A stretch of DNA of 29,516 nucleotides from JBBCJM01 sp037190175 (GCA_037190175.1 JBBCJM010000071.1:1-29516); one strand, 5' to 3'. Positions 17,203 through 25,060 are shown, numbered from the stretch's first letter. Program-made: numbers and translations. Notes: generated from the sequence alone by a model not told the origin.

Positions 17203-17856
17203 ATGAAGTTCTTCGTCGATCCCGCCGACGTTCCCGCCATCGCCGAACTGGCCGCCCTGGGGATGGTGGACGGGGTGACCACCAACCCCTCGCTGATCCT
17301 GAAGTCGGGCCGCGACATCCTGGAGGTGACGAAGGAGATCTGCGACCTGGTGGAGGGCCCGGTCTCGGCCGAGGTGGTGGCGCTGACCGCCGACGAGATG
17401 ATCGCCGAGGGCCGCAAGCTCGCCGCCATCGCGCCCAACATCGCGGTCAAGGTGCCGCTGACCTGGGACGGGCTGCGCGCCTGCAAGGTGCTGTCGGGCG
17501 AGGGGTTCATGGTCAACGTGACGCTGTGCTTCTCGGCCAACCAGGCGCTGATCGCGGCCAAGGCGGGGGCCACCTTCATCAGCCCCTTCATCGGCCGGCT
17601 GGACGACATCAACATGGACGGGCTGGATCTCATCCGCGAGATCCGGGTGATCTACGACAACTACGCCTTCAAGACCCAGGTGCTGGCCGCCTCGATCCGC
17701 TCGGCCAACCACGTCTCGCAATGCGCGCTGATCGGGGCCGACGTGGTGACCGCGCCGCCCGCGGTGATCAAGTCGCTGGCCAGCCACCCGCTGACCGACA
17801 AGGGGCTGGAGAGCTTCCTGAAGGACTGGGCCAAGACCGGGCAGAAGATCGTCTGA
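17203..17856 (+). CDS. fsa: Transaldolase / fructose-6-phosphate aldolase family protein
   Basis: 217 aa, the short (type 3) transaldolase size. Landmarks: MKFFVDPADVPAIAEL, GVTTNPSLILKSG (24-36), the Schiff-base lysine Lys83 in PNIAVKVPLTWDGLRA, VNVTLCFSANQALIAAKAGA, and FISPFIGRLDD. Family members either transfer dihydroxyacetone between sugar phosphates in the pentose phosphate pathway or cleave fructose-6-phosphate. Most alphaproteobacterial members are annotated as transaldolases; the sequence alone does not decide. GGGAGG lies 8 nt before the ATG. It diverges from priA, and a palindromic repeat follows the stop. Confidence 0.92.
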   Translation: MKFFVDPADVPAIAELAALGMVDGVTTNPSLILKSGRDILEVTKEICDLVEGPVSAEVVALTADEMIAEGRKLAAIAPNIAVKVPLTWDGLRACKVLSGEGFMVNVTLCFSANQALIAAKAGATFISPFIGRLDDINMDGLDLIREIRVIYDNYAFKTQVLAASIRSANHVSQCALIGADVVTAPPAVIKSLASHPLTDKGLESFLKDWAKTGQKIV

Positions 17857-17875
17857 GTCCGGCAGGCGGACCGCT

Positions 17876-17938
17876 GTAGGGTGGGCAATCTGCCCACCAT
17901 GCTGCGTCATCCCGTGGTGGGCGGATCGCCCACCCTAC
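17876..17938. repeat. Two-unit palindromic repeat between fsa and the DUF484 gene
   Basis: Unit 1 is GTAGGGTGGGCAATCTGCCC continuing to ATGC at 17902. Unit 2 (17914-17938) is GTGGTGGGCGGATCGCCCAC ending CCTAC. The outer ends GTAGGGTGGGC (17876-17886) and GCCCACCCTAC (17928-17938) are exact inverted copies. The layout (unit ending ATGC, short spacer ending CGT, unit ending CTAC) is that of the element at 10938-11002. It begins 20 nt after the fsa stop and may terminate it. Confidence 0.82.
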
Positions 17939-18026
17939 ACCCTGCCCGAGTCCAAGGATGCAAAACCCCCGCACCACCCCATCATGGCACGGATGCCGCG
18001 GTCTTTCCCGCAGCCTCACGCCCCGA

Positions 18027-18054
18027 TTGCCTGATTCGACCGCCGCGCTATACT
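18027..18054 (+). promoter_or_regulatory. Candidate sigma-70-type promoter for DUF484-xerC-pcs
   Basis: TTGCCT (18027-18032), a 16-bp spacer and TATACT (18049-18054). The -10 box is close to consensus and unusual in this GC-rich setting. The expected transcript start near 18061 would leave a leader of about 30 nt before the ATG at 18090. It is consistent with a three-gene transcript, because the next genes overlap or nearly touch. Confidence 0.5.
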
Positions 18055-18089
18055 CGCGGCAAAACCAGAACCAGCCGGGCAGTGACACG

Positions 18090-18782
18090 ATGATCTCTCA
18101 GGACCTGCGCGACCGCCTGATCGCGGAGCCGGAAAAGATTCTGGACGACCGCGAGGTGATGGCGGCGCTGATCGGGGCCAACGAGCGGGCCATGGGCTCG
18201 AACGTGGTCGACCTGCGCGGGATCGCGATGGAGCGGCTGTCCTCGCGCCTCGACCGGCTGGAGGACACCCATCGCAACGTGATCGCCGCCGCCTACGACA
18301 ACTTGGCCGGCACCAACCAGATCCACCGCGCCATCCTGCGGATGCTGGATCCGCCGGGGTTCGAGGAGTTCCTGGGCACGCTGTCGGGCGAGGTCGCCAC
18401 CACGCTCAGGGTCGACTGCATCCGGCTGGTGCTGGAAAGCCAGGTGGCGGGCGACGACCCGGCGCTGCGGCGGCTGGGCGAGGTGCTCTGCGTGGCCGAG
18501 CCCGGGTTCATCGCCGCCTACATGACCGGCGGGCGCGGCGGGCAGCCCCGGCCGGTGACCTTGCGGCAGGTGGTGCCGGGGTCGGATGCGCTTTACGGCG
18601 AGCGGGCGGCCTGGGTGCGGTCCGAGGCGCTGATGCGGCTGGATCTCGGCCCCGGGCGGCTGCCGGGGATGCTGGCGATGGGCGCCGAGGATCCGCACCA
18701 GTTCCGCCCCGCGCAGGGCACCGACCTCCTGGCCTTCTTCGCCGGGGTCTTCGAGCGGGTGATGCGCCGCTGGCTGGCATGA
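18090..18782 (+). CDS. DUF484 family protein
   Basis: 230 aa, soluble. The start ISQDLRDRLIAEPEKILDDREVMAALI is typical of DUF484, followed by a helical region likely to form a coiled coil (RGIAMERLSSRLDRLEDTHRNVIAAAYDNL, about 48-75; shown here only as a segment name) and a GAF-like C-terminal domain (about 90-230). DUF484 genes often sit beside xerC in proteobacteria, but no biochemical role is established. It overlaps xerC by ATGA, so the two are probably co-translated. The Shine-Dalgarno signal before its ATG is poor. Confidence 0.86.
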   Translation: MISQDLRDRLIAEPEKILDDREVMAALIGANERAMGSNVVDLRGIAMERLSSRLDRLEDTHRNVIAAAYDNLAGTNQIHRAILRMLDPPGFEEFLGTLSGEVATTLRVDCIRLVLESQVAGDDPALRRLGEVLCVAEPGFIAAYMTGGRGGQPRPVTLRQVVPGSDALYGERAAWVRSEALMRLDLGPGRLPGMLAMGAEDPHQFRPAQGTDLLAFFAGVFERVMRRWLA

Positions 18783-19705
18783 GCCTCGCCATCCCGCCGG
18801 CCGCGCGCGATGCGCTGGCGGAGTGGCTCACGCATCTGCGCGGGGTGGACGGGGCCGCGGCGCATACGATCGCGGCCTATGGCGCCGACGTGGCCCGCTG
18901 GCTGGCCTTCCTGGCCGAGTACCACGGCGAGCCCGCCGGGCGGCGCGCGCTGGCCGCGGCCAGCCCGGCCGACCTGCGCGCCTTCATGGCGGCCGAGCGG
19001 GGTCGGGGGCTTTCCGCCCGCTCGATGGCCCGGGTGCTGTCGGCGGTGAAGGGCTTCACCGGCTGGCTGGCCGAGCGCGAGGGGGTGGACGCCACGGCGA
19101 TGCTGTCTGCCCGCGGCCCGCGCTACCAGCGCCGCCTGCCCCGGCCGCTCAGCGAGGACGGGGCCAGGGCCGTGCTGGACCACATCGGGGAAGAGGCGCG
19201 CGAGCCCTGGATCGCCGCCCGCGACACCGCGGTGGCCACGCTGCTCTACGGCTGCGGGCTGCGGATATCGGAGGCGCTGGGGCTCACCGGCGCCGCCCTG
19301 CCCCTGCCGGCCGTGCTGCGCATCACCGGCAAGGGCGGCAAGCAGCGGCTGGTCCCCGCCCTGCCCGCCGCGCAGCAGGCGGTCGCCGACTACGCCCGCC
19401 TCTGCCCGCATGAGCTGACCCGCGACGAGCCGCTGTTCCGCGGGGCGCGTGGGGGCGCACTCAACCCTTCGCTGGTGCAGATCGCCATGGCGCGGGTGCG
19501 GGCGCGGCTGGGGCTGCCGGCCTCGGCCACGCCGCACGCGCTGCGGCATTCCTTCGCCACCCATCTTCTGGTTGCCGGGGGCGACCTGCGCGCGATACAG
19601 GAACTCTTGGGCCATGCGTCGCTTTCCACCACGCAGGGCTATACGGCGGTCGACACCGCCCGGCTGATGGAAGTCTATGCGCGGGCCCATCCCCGCGCCT
19701 CGTAG
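18779..19705 (+). CDS. xerC: XerC-type tyrosine recombinase
   Basis: 308 aa. With XerD, XerC resolves chromosome dimers at dif. A SAM-like core-binding domain (about 10-100) precedes the catalytic domain. The catalytic set is complete: Arg162 in YGCGLRISEALGL, Lys185 in ITGKGGKQR, His253 and Arg256 in TPHALRHSFATHLL, His279 in LLGHASLSTTQGYTAV, and the nucleophile Tyr288. Placement after DUF484 and close to priA favours chromosomal XerC over a mobile-element integrase. The start overlaps the DUF484 stop. pcs begins 8 bp after it ends. Confidence 0.93.
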   Translation: MSLAIPPAARDALAEWLTHLRGVDGAAAHTIAAYGADVARWLAFLAEYHGEPAGRRALAAASPADLRAFMAAERGRGLSARSMARVLSAVKGFTGWLAEREGVDATAMLSARGPRYQRRLPRPLSEDGARAVLDHIGEEAREPWIAARDTAVATLLYGCGLRISEALGLTGAALPLPAVLRITGKGGKQRLVPALPAAQQAVADYARLCPHELTRDEPLFRGARGGALNPSLVQIAMARVRARLGLPASATPHALRHSFATHLLVAGGDLRAIQELLGHASLSTTQGYTAVDTARLMEVYARAHPRAS

Positions 19706-19713
19706 AAGGGTGA

Positions 19714-20424
19714 ATGGTGCTGAACATCCGCCTGAAGGCGCTCTCGGTGCACCTGCTGACGGCCACGGGCGCCGTTCTGTCCATGCTCGCCATGCTCGCC
19801 GCGGTGGAAGGCCAGTGGAGCCTGATGTTCCTGTGGCTGGTGGTGGCGCTGGCGGTGGACGGGGTGGATGGCCCGCTAGCCCGCCGCTATGACGTGCGCA
19901 AGAACTGGCCGATCTACGATGGCGTCCTGATGGACCTGATCGTGGACTATCTGACCTATGTCTTCATCCCGGCCTATGCGCTGTTCAAGTCCGGCCTGCT
20001 GACGGGGTGGACGGGGTGGCTCGCCATCATCGCCATCGTCTACGGCTCGGTGATCTATTTCGCCGACACGCGGATGAAGACCAAGGACAAGTCCTTCTCG
20101 GGCTTTCCGGCCTGCTGGAACATGGTGGTGCTGGTGTTGTTCGCGCTGCGGCCGGGGGAGGCGACGATCCTCTTCATCGTGGTGGCGCTGACCGTGGCGA
20201 TGTTCCTGAACCTGAAGTTCATCCACCCGGTGCGCACGGCCCGCTGGCGGGCGGTCTCGCTGCCGGTGGTGCTGGTCTGGGTGCTCTGCGCCGGCTGGGC
20301 GGCGTGGTGGGATTTCCAGGAGGGCGCGCCGGCGCGCTGGCTCTTGGTGGTGACCTCGCTCTACCTCGCGCTGGCGGGGATCGCGCAGCAGGTGCTGCCG
20401 CCGCGGCCCGGCGCGAAGGTCTGA
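19714..20424 (+). CDS. pcs: Phosphatidylcholine synthase
   Basis: 236 aa, an integral membrane enzyme with about eight hydrophobic segments. The CDP-alcohol phosphotransferase motif is complete: Asp49, Asp52-Gly53, Ala56-Arg57, Gly70, Asp74 and Asp78 (VDGVDGPLARR, then YDGVLMDLIVDYLTYVFIPA). The motif spacing, the DYLTYVFIPAYAL run and FSGFPACWN resemble bacterial Pcs, which joins choline directly to CDP-diacylglycerol to form phosphatidylcholine and CMP. Phosphatidylserine or phosphatidylglycerophosphate synthases share the general motif but not these flanks. AGAAGGG lies just before the ATG. It is probably co-transcribed with xerC. Confidence 0.88.
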   Translation: MVLNIRLKALSVHLLTATGAVLSMLAMLAAVEGQWSLMFLWLVVALAVDGVDGPLARRYDVRKNWPIYDGVLMDLIVDYLTYVFIPAYALFKSGLLTGWTGWLAIIAIVYGSVIYFADTRMKTKDKSFSGFPACWNMVVLVLFALRPGEATILFIVVALTVAMFLNLKFIHPVRTARWRAVSLPVVLVWVLCAGWAAWWDFQEGAPARWLLVVTSLYLALAGIAQQVLPPRPGAKV

Positions 20425-20435
20425 CCCGGAAGGGA

Positions 20436-20509
20436 TGGAGCGGGCGACGGGAATCGAACCCGTGTCTCTAGCTTGGAAGGCTAGGGTCTTACCATTACAC
20501 AACGCCCGC
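20436..20509 (-). tRNA. tRNA-Gly (anticodon UCC)
   Basis: On the minus strand the acceptor stem GCGGGCG (20509-20503) pairs with CGCCCGC (20446-20440). The D-loop contains AATGGTAA. The anticodon stem CTAGC/GCTAG surrounds loop CTTCCAA, giving anticodon UCC. The T-arm is CGGGTTCGAATCCCG. The 3' CCA is encoded (20438-20436) after discriminator U. The gene faces pcs, whose stop is 11 bp away. Confidence 0.96.
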
Positions 20510-20560
20510 GTGGGAGCTTAGATAGCCCCGCCCGGCCGCCAGTGCAAGCCGCGCTCGAGG

Positions 20561-20632
20561 CCGCTCATCGAGCCTTCCGGCTCTCTTCGCTCGGGGGCGC
20601 CAGCGAGGAGAGCCGGAAGGCGCGATGAGCGG
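20561..20632. repeat. Long near-perfect inverted repeat (hairpin) beside tRNA-Gly
   Basis: CCGCTCATCG (20561-20570) pairs with CGATGAGCGG (20623-20632), and GCCTTCCGGCTCTC (20572-20585) pairs with GAGAGCCGGAAGGC (20608-20621). One A-G mismatch separates the two blocks. Inside, TCGCT (20587-20591) pairs with AGCGA (20602-20606). The result is a stem of about 30 bp with two mismatches and a 10-nt loop. It lies 52 bp upstream of the tRNA (as the tRNA is read) and 95 bp before the DUF2793 gene. It may be a terminator, a REP-like unit or the remnant of a small mobile element. Confidence 0.85.
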
Positions 20633-20727
20633 CGTTGCGCTTCCCCCCTTTGCAGCGCGCGGGACGGCAACCTCCGGCTTACCGGGTTTGACTAGCGTCG
20701 CGGGCAAATCGTCCCCGGAGACCGCAG

Positions 20728-22086
20728 ATGCCCGACACCTCGCCGATCCTTGGCCTGCCCTATATCCAGCCCGCCCAGGCGCAGAAGCACGTCACCCACA
20801 ACGAGGCGCTGCGCCTCCTGGACGTGCTGGTCCAGCCCCGGGTGCTGGACCGCAGCCGCAACGCCCCGCCCCCCACGCCGGCCGAGGGGGACCGCCACAT
20901 CGTCGGCCCCGCGCCCACCGGCGAATGGGCCGGGCAGGCCGGGCGCATCGCGCTGCGCGAGGACGGCGGCTGGACCATGATCGAGCCGCAGCCCGGCTGG
21001 TCGGTGCAGGTGCTGGACGAGGCGCAGGAGGTGGTGTTCCGCGCCGGCGCCTGGACCGGCGGCTCGGACGGCCCCTTGCAGGTCGCCGCGCTGGGGGTCG
21101 CGGCCGCGCCGGACGGCTTCAACCGGCTGACGGTCGAGGGGCCGGCCACGCTGCTGACCGGCGGCACCGGCGGGCATCAGTTGAAGCTCAACAAGGCCGC
21201 CGCCGGCGACACCGCGAGCCTGCTGTTCCAGACCGGCTTTTCAGGGCGGGCCGAGATGGGGACGGTGGGCGACGACGCCTTCGTGGTGAAGGTCAGCGCC
21301 GATGGCGCCACGTTCCACGAGGGGCTGCGGCTGAGCACCGGGGCGTTGCAGATCGACGTGCCGGTGACCGGCACGGCGGTCACCGCCGACGCCACCGACG
21401 CCACGGCGGGGCGGCTGATGCGGGTGGGCGACTTCGGGCTGGGCGGGCCGTCGCGGCGGCTGGCCGATGCGGGGCCGACCGACGCTTCCATCGCCAGCGG
21501 CGCCTATCACATCGACACCGCGCTGGGCAGCGCCGGCGGGCCGGCCACGGTCGCCCGCGGCTCGGTCCAGCACAACCGCCGCGCCGCCGCCGGGGGCGAG
21601 ACGCAGATCCTGGTGGTGGAGGAGGACGGCGGCGGCATCGGGGCCGGCACCGTCTTTTCCCGCGGCCGCGCGGCGGCGGGCTGGGGCGCCTGGCGGCGGC
21701 TTTACGACGACCGGAACCTGGTCGGCACGGTCAGCGGCAGCGCCGCGCCCTTCGGCGCGGTGTTCGAACGGGGCGGCAACGCCAACGGCCAGTACCGCCG
21801 CACCGCCTGCGGCGGGCAATGGTGCGTCTCGGGCGCGATCGCCGTGGCCTCGGCCTCGGTCGCGCTGGGCGGCCTGTTCCGCAGCGCCGACGTGATCTGG
21901 ACCTATCCGGCGGCCTTCGACGCCGCGGATGGGCCGGTGGTGACCGGGATGGTCGCCGATGCCGACGCCTGGATCACCCTTGTCTCGGCCGGCGCCACCC
22001 AGGCGGTGTTCCGGGTGGTGAGCGCGGTCTCCAAGGCCGCGGCGCTCAGCGTGCGGCTGACCGCGCAGGGGCGCTGGGTGATCTAG
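20728..22086 (+). CDS. DUF2793 protein, phage/GTA tail-fibre-like
   Basis: 452 aa with no signal peptide. Residues 7-95 form a DUF2793 domain (ILGLPYIQPAQAQKHVTHNE, then EGDRHIVG, TGEWAGQAGRIAL and GGWTMIEPQPGW). The rest is Gly/Ala/Thr-rich and probably beta-structured, with segments familiar from phage tail fibres: AGRLMRVGDFGLGG near 227, a knob-like GWGAWRRLYDDRNLVGT near 318, and FERGGNANGQYRR near 348. To my recollection the Rhodobacter capsulatus gene transfer agent has an unlinked tail-fibre gene (rcc00171) of this type, so this may be its counterpart. No other phage gene is in the window. GGAG lies 8 nt before the ATG. Confidence 0.8.
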   Translation: MPDTSPILGLPYIQPAQAQKHVTHNEALRLLDVLVQPRVLDRSRNAPPPTPAEGDRHIVGPAPTGEWAGQAGRIALREDGGWTMIEPQPGWSVQVLDEAQEVVFRAGAWTGGSDGPLQVAALGVAAAPDGFNRLTVEGPATLLTGGTGGHQLKLNKAAAGDTASLLFQTGFSGRAEMGTVGDDAFVVKVSADGATFHEGLRLSTGALQIDVPVTGTAVTADATDATAGRLMRVGDFGLGGPSRRLADAGPTDASIASGAYHIDTALGSAGGPATVARGSVQHNRRAAAGGETQILVVEEDGGGIGAGTVFSRGRAAAGWGAWRRLYDDRNLVGTVSGSAAPFGAVFERGGNANGQYRRTACGGQWCVSGAIAVASASVALGGLFRSADVIWTYPAAFDAADGPVVTGMVADADAWITLVSAGATQAVFRVVSAVSKAAALSVRLTAQGRWVI

Positions 22087-22400
22087 CCGCTTGCCCCAAG
22101 GGCAACCTGGCGGGGCGGCCGGCGCAAGGGCCCGCGAATCGCCCCGCCCCCCGCGCCGGCCGCCCTGGGGGACGCCGCGCAACGCCGGCCCGGCGGGCGG
22201 ATCGCCGGGCGGAGACCGGCGCGGATGTGCGGATTTCCTCCCATTCCGGCAGTCCCGGGGCAGAAAATTCCGTCCTGCGGCCGGATGACGCTTGCGTGAA
22301 CCGAACGGCGGCGGCCTGATCGGGGACAGTCAGCCGTCCGGGGCCAACCCGCGGCGGCATGGCAAGCAACCAGAACCGCCAGATCCCCAGGGAGGAGACA
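22087..22400. other. Intergenic region between the DUF2793 gene and tctC, with a GC-rich hairpin
   Basis: 314 bp without a credible gene. Just after the DUF2793 stop is a short hairpin, TTGCCC-CAA-GGGCAA (22091-22105). A 13-bp perfect inverted repeat follows, GGGCGGCCGGCGC (22113-22125) with GCGCCGGCCGCCC (22153-22165), which probably ends the upstream transcript. The tct promoter should lie in 22170-22390; no clear -35/-10 pair is visible. GGAGGAG at 22391-22397 is the tctC ribosome-binding site. Confidence 0.5.
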
Positions 22401-23378
22401 ATGGCCCCGACGATCCGACTTGCCGGCCTTGCGGCCGGCGCCATGCTCATGGCCACCGCGGCCTTCGCGCAGAACTTTCCGCAGCGCCAGATCACCATGG
22501 TGGTGCCCTTCGCCGCCGGCGGGCCGACCGATACCGTCGCCCGCCTGATCGCCGAGGTGATGTCGCGCGATCTCGGCCAGCAGGTGCTGATCGAGAACGT
22601 GGGCGGCGCGGGCGGCACGCTGGGCGCGGCCCGGGTGGCCGAGGCCGAGCCCGACGGTTACACCCTGCTGCTGCACCACATCGGCATGGCGACCTCGGCC
22701 ACGCTCTATCGCCAGCTGCCCTACGACACCATGGCGGACTTCGCCTATGTCGGGCTGGTCACCGAGGTGCCGATGACCATCGTGGCGCGGGCGGATTTCG
22801 AGCCCTCCGACTTCGCCGGCTTCGTCAGCTACATCAAGGAGAACGCCGACACGATCACCATGGCCAACGCCGGGATCGGCGCGGCCTCGCATCTCTGCGG
22901 GATGCTGTTCATGCAGGCGCTGGAGACGCCCCTGGTCACCGTGCCCTATCGCGGCACCGGCCCGGCGATGACCGAGCTGATCGGCGGGCAGATCGACATC
23001 ATGTGCGACCAGACCACCAATACCTCGGAGCAGATCCGCGGCGGCACGATCAAGGCCTATGCGGTGACCACACCCGAGCGGCTGGAGATCTTCCCCGACC
23101 TGCCCACGGTGGTCGAGGCGGGGATGCCCAATGCCGAGGTCTCGATCTGGCACGGGATCTACGCCCCCGCCGGGACGCCGGAGGAGATCACCACCCGGCT
23201 GTCCGAATCGCTGAAGGTGGCGCGGGCCGATCCCGGCGTGGCCGCGCGGATGGCGGAGCTGGGCACCGACCCCTCGCCCGCCGAGGACGCCACGCCGGCG
23301 GCGCTGGAGGCCAAGCTCACGGCCGAGATCGACCGCTGGAGGCCGGTGATCGAGGCCGCCGGCGTCTACGCCGACTGA
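22401..23378 (+). CDS. tctC: TctC-type periplasmic solute-binding protein
   Basis: 325 aa. A signal peptide (cleavage near AFA-QN, residues 23/24) precedes a mature domain of the tripartite tricarboxylate transporter receptor (Bug) family: FPQRQITMVVPFAAGGPTDT near 26-45, VIENVGGAGG-type segment at about 72-82 (here LIENVGGAGGTLGAARVAEA), DGYTLLLHH, VPYRGTGPAMTELIGGQIDI and IFPDLPTVVEAGMP. It should capture a carboxylate in the periplasm and deliver it to TctAB; the ligand cannot be told from sequence. GGAGGAG before 22401 decides this start over an in-frame ATG at 22359. It is the first gene of tctCBA. Confidence 0.92.
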   Translation: MAPTIRLAGLAAGAMLMATAAFAQNFPQRQITMVVPFAAGGPTDTVARLIAEVMSRDLGQQVLIENVGGAGGTLGAARVAEAEPDGYTLLLHHIGMATSATLYRQLPYDTMADFAYVGLVTEVPMTIVARADFEPSDFAGFVSYIKENADTITMANAGIGAASHLCGMLFMQALETPLVTVPYRGTGPAMTELIGGQIDIMCDQTTNTSEQIRGGTIKAYAVTTPERLEIFPDLPTVVEAGMPNAEVSIWHGIYAPAGTPEEITTRLSESLKVARADPGVAARMAELGTDPSPAEDATPAALEAKLTAEIDRWRPVIEAAGVYAD

Positions 23379-23430
23379 GCGCCGGCGGGGCGGGCCGTCG
23401 CAGGCCCGCCCCCTTCTGGGGGAAGCGCAG

Positions 23431-23883
23431 ATGACCATCGACAAGACCGATGCCCTGGCCGGGGCGTTCTTCATCGCCGTGGGCGGCTGGTTCGCGGTGC
23501 AGGCGCTGGGGATGGAGATCGGCACCGCCCGCCGCATGGGGCCGGGGTTCTTTCCGCTGATCCTGGCCGGCGTCCTGATCCTGCTGGGGGCCGTGGTGCT
23601 GCTGGGCTCGCTCAAGGGGCAGGTGCAGGACCTGGGGGTCTTCGCGGTGCGGGGGATGCTCTTCATCCTGCCGGCGCCGGTGATCTTCGGCCTGACGGTG
23701 CGGCCCCTGGGCTTCGTGCCCGCCATCGCGCTGACCACGCTCTACGCCTGCCTGGCCTCGCGGCAGATGCGGCCGCTGACCGCGCTGATCCTGGTGGTGG
23801 CGCTGACGGTCTTTTCCACGCTGGTCTTCAGCTATGGCCTCGGGCTGCCGTTCCGCCTGATCGGGCCGCGGCTGAGCTTCTGA
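23431..23883 (+). CDS. tctB: TctB-type small membrane subunit
   Basis: 150 aa with four predicted transmembrane helices (about 8-28, 40-60, 72-92 and 115-140, the third and fourth possibly each split). The pattern RRMGPGFFPLILAGVLILLG (residues 34-53) is the TctB family mark. TctB is the small integral subunit that works with TctA. It lies 52 bp after tctC and 22 bp before tctA. GGGGGAAG precedes its ATG. Length and topology are normal. Confidence 0.9.
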   Translation: MTIDKTDALAGAFFIAVGGWFAVQALGMEIGTARRMGPGFFPLILAGVLILLGAVVLLGSLKGQVQDLGVFAVRGMLFILPAPVIFGLTVRPLGFVPAIALTTLYACLASRQMRPLTALILVVALTVFSTLVFSYGLGLPFRLIGPRLSF

Positions 23884-23905
23884 CCCCCTTCCGGCCGGAG
23901 AGACC

Positions 23906-25060
23906 ATGGACCTTCTGTCAAACCTCGCGCTCGGCTTCGCCACCGCGGCGACGCCCGCCAACCTGCTGTTCTGCCTGATCGGGGTGATCCTGGGCACGCT
24001 GATCGGGGTGCTGCCGGGGATCGGCGCCACCGCGACCATCGCCATGCTCTTGCCCATCACCTTCCAGCTGGAGCCGGTGTCGTCGCTGATCATGCTGGCG
24101 GGGATCTACTACGGCGCGCAATACGGCGGCTCGACCACCGCGATCCTGATCAACCTGCCGGGGGAAAGCTCCTCGGCGGTGACGGCCATCGACGGCTACC
24201 AGATGGCGCGCAAGGGCAAGGCCGGCACCGCGCTGGCCGTGGCCGCGCTGGGCTCGTTCTTCGCCGGCACGGTGGCCACGATGCTGGTGGCGGTCTTCGC
24301 CCCGCCGCTGACCACGGTGGCGCTGCGGTTCGGGGCGCCGGAGTATTTCTCGCTGATGCTCCTGGGCCTGGTCTCGGCCATCGCGCTGGCCTCCGGCTCG
24401 GTGCCCAAGGCGCTGGCCATGGTGGTGATGGGGCTGCTGCTGGGGCTGGTGGGGACCGACGTGATCTCCGGCGCGCAGCGGTTCAACCTCGGGCTGCCCG
24501 CCTTTGCCGACGGGCTCAATTTCGTCGCCGTGGCGGTGGGGGTCTTCGGCATCGCCGAGATCCTGCGCAACCTCGAGACCGTGCAGGACCGCACGGTGCT
24601 GACCAGCCACCTCGGCCGGCTCTGGCCCTCGCGCGAGGACCTGCGGCGGATGGTGGCGCCGATGATCCGCGGCACGGTGCTGGGCTCGGCACTGGGGGTG
24701 CTGCCGGGCGGGGGCGCGATCCTGGCCTCCTTCGCCTCCTACACGGTGGAAAAGCGCGTCTCGAAACGGCCGGAGGAGTTCGGCAGGGGCGCCATCGAGG
24801 GGGTCGCCGGCCCGGAATCGGCCAACAACGCCGGGGCGCAGACCAGTTTCATCCCGCTCCTGACGCTGGGCATCCCGGCGAACCCGGTGATGGCGCTGAT
24901 GGTCGGCGCGATGATCATCCAGGGCATCGTGCCCGGCCCCAACGTGGCCAGCAACGAGCCGGCGCTGTTCTGGGGCATCATCGCCAGCATGTGGATCGGC
25001 AACCTGATGCTGATCGTGCTGAACCTGCCGCTGATCGGGCTGTGGGTGAAGCTCTTGTAG
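23906..25060 (+). CDS. tctA: TctA-type large permease subunit, cut short by an in-frame amber codon
   Basis: 384 aa before a TAG at 25058-25060. TctA is the channel-forming large subunit, normally about 500 aa. Here the family's N-terminal three quarters are present: GVLPGIGATATIAMLLPITF (34-53), YYGAQYGGSTTAILINLPGE (68-87), the repeat-related GVLPGGGAILASF, and AGAQTSFIPLLTLGIPANPV. The same frame continues without a shift after the TAG with the expected C-terminal sequence (VPYPVLFPIIMVMCSIGVYS). The usual residue at this point (WVKLL-x-VPY) is Lys, Arg or Gln, so a single-base change from AAG or CAG explains it. The gene may be a recent pseudogene, a split permease or a sequencing error. 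Confidence 0.9.
   Translation: MDLLSNLALGFATAATPANLLFCLIGVILGTLIGVLPGIGATATIAMLLPITFQLEPVSSLIMLAGIYYGAQYGGSTTAILINLPGESSSAVTAIDGYQMARKGKAGTALAVAALGSFFAGTVATMLVAVFAPPLTTVALRFGAPEYFSLMLLGLVSAIALASGSVPKALAMVVMGLLLGLVGTDVISGAQRFNLGLPAFADGLNFVAVAVGVFGIAEILRNLETVQDRTVLTSHLGRLWPSREDLRRMVAPMIRGTVLGSALGVLPGGGAILASFASYTVEKRVSKRPEEFGRGAIEGVAGPESANNAGAQTSFIPLLTLGIPANPVMALMVGAMIIQGIVPGPNVASNEPALFWGIIASMWIGNLMLIVLNLPLIGLWVKLL

Noticed and set aside
17130..17633. Upstream extension of the priA frame to an 898-aa protein
   Set aside because: The added residues are antisense to fsa and unlike PriA; the ATG at 17129 has a ribosome-binding site and starts at the family N-terminus.
18779..19705. xerC as an integrase of a mobile element beside tRNA-Gly
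   Set aside because: It overlaps DUF484 and lies in a housekeeping block near priA, the chromosomal XerC context; no element ends are seen around it.
22091..22288. A 65-codon frame after the DUF2793 gene
   Set aside because: Pro/Arg/Gly-rich translation with no start signal; it overlaps a GC-rich hairpin and looks non-coding.
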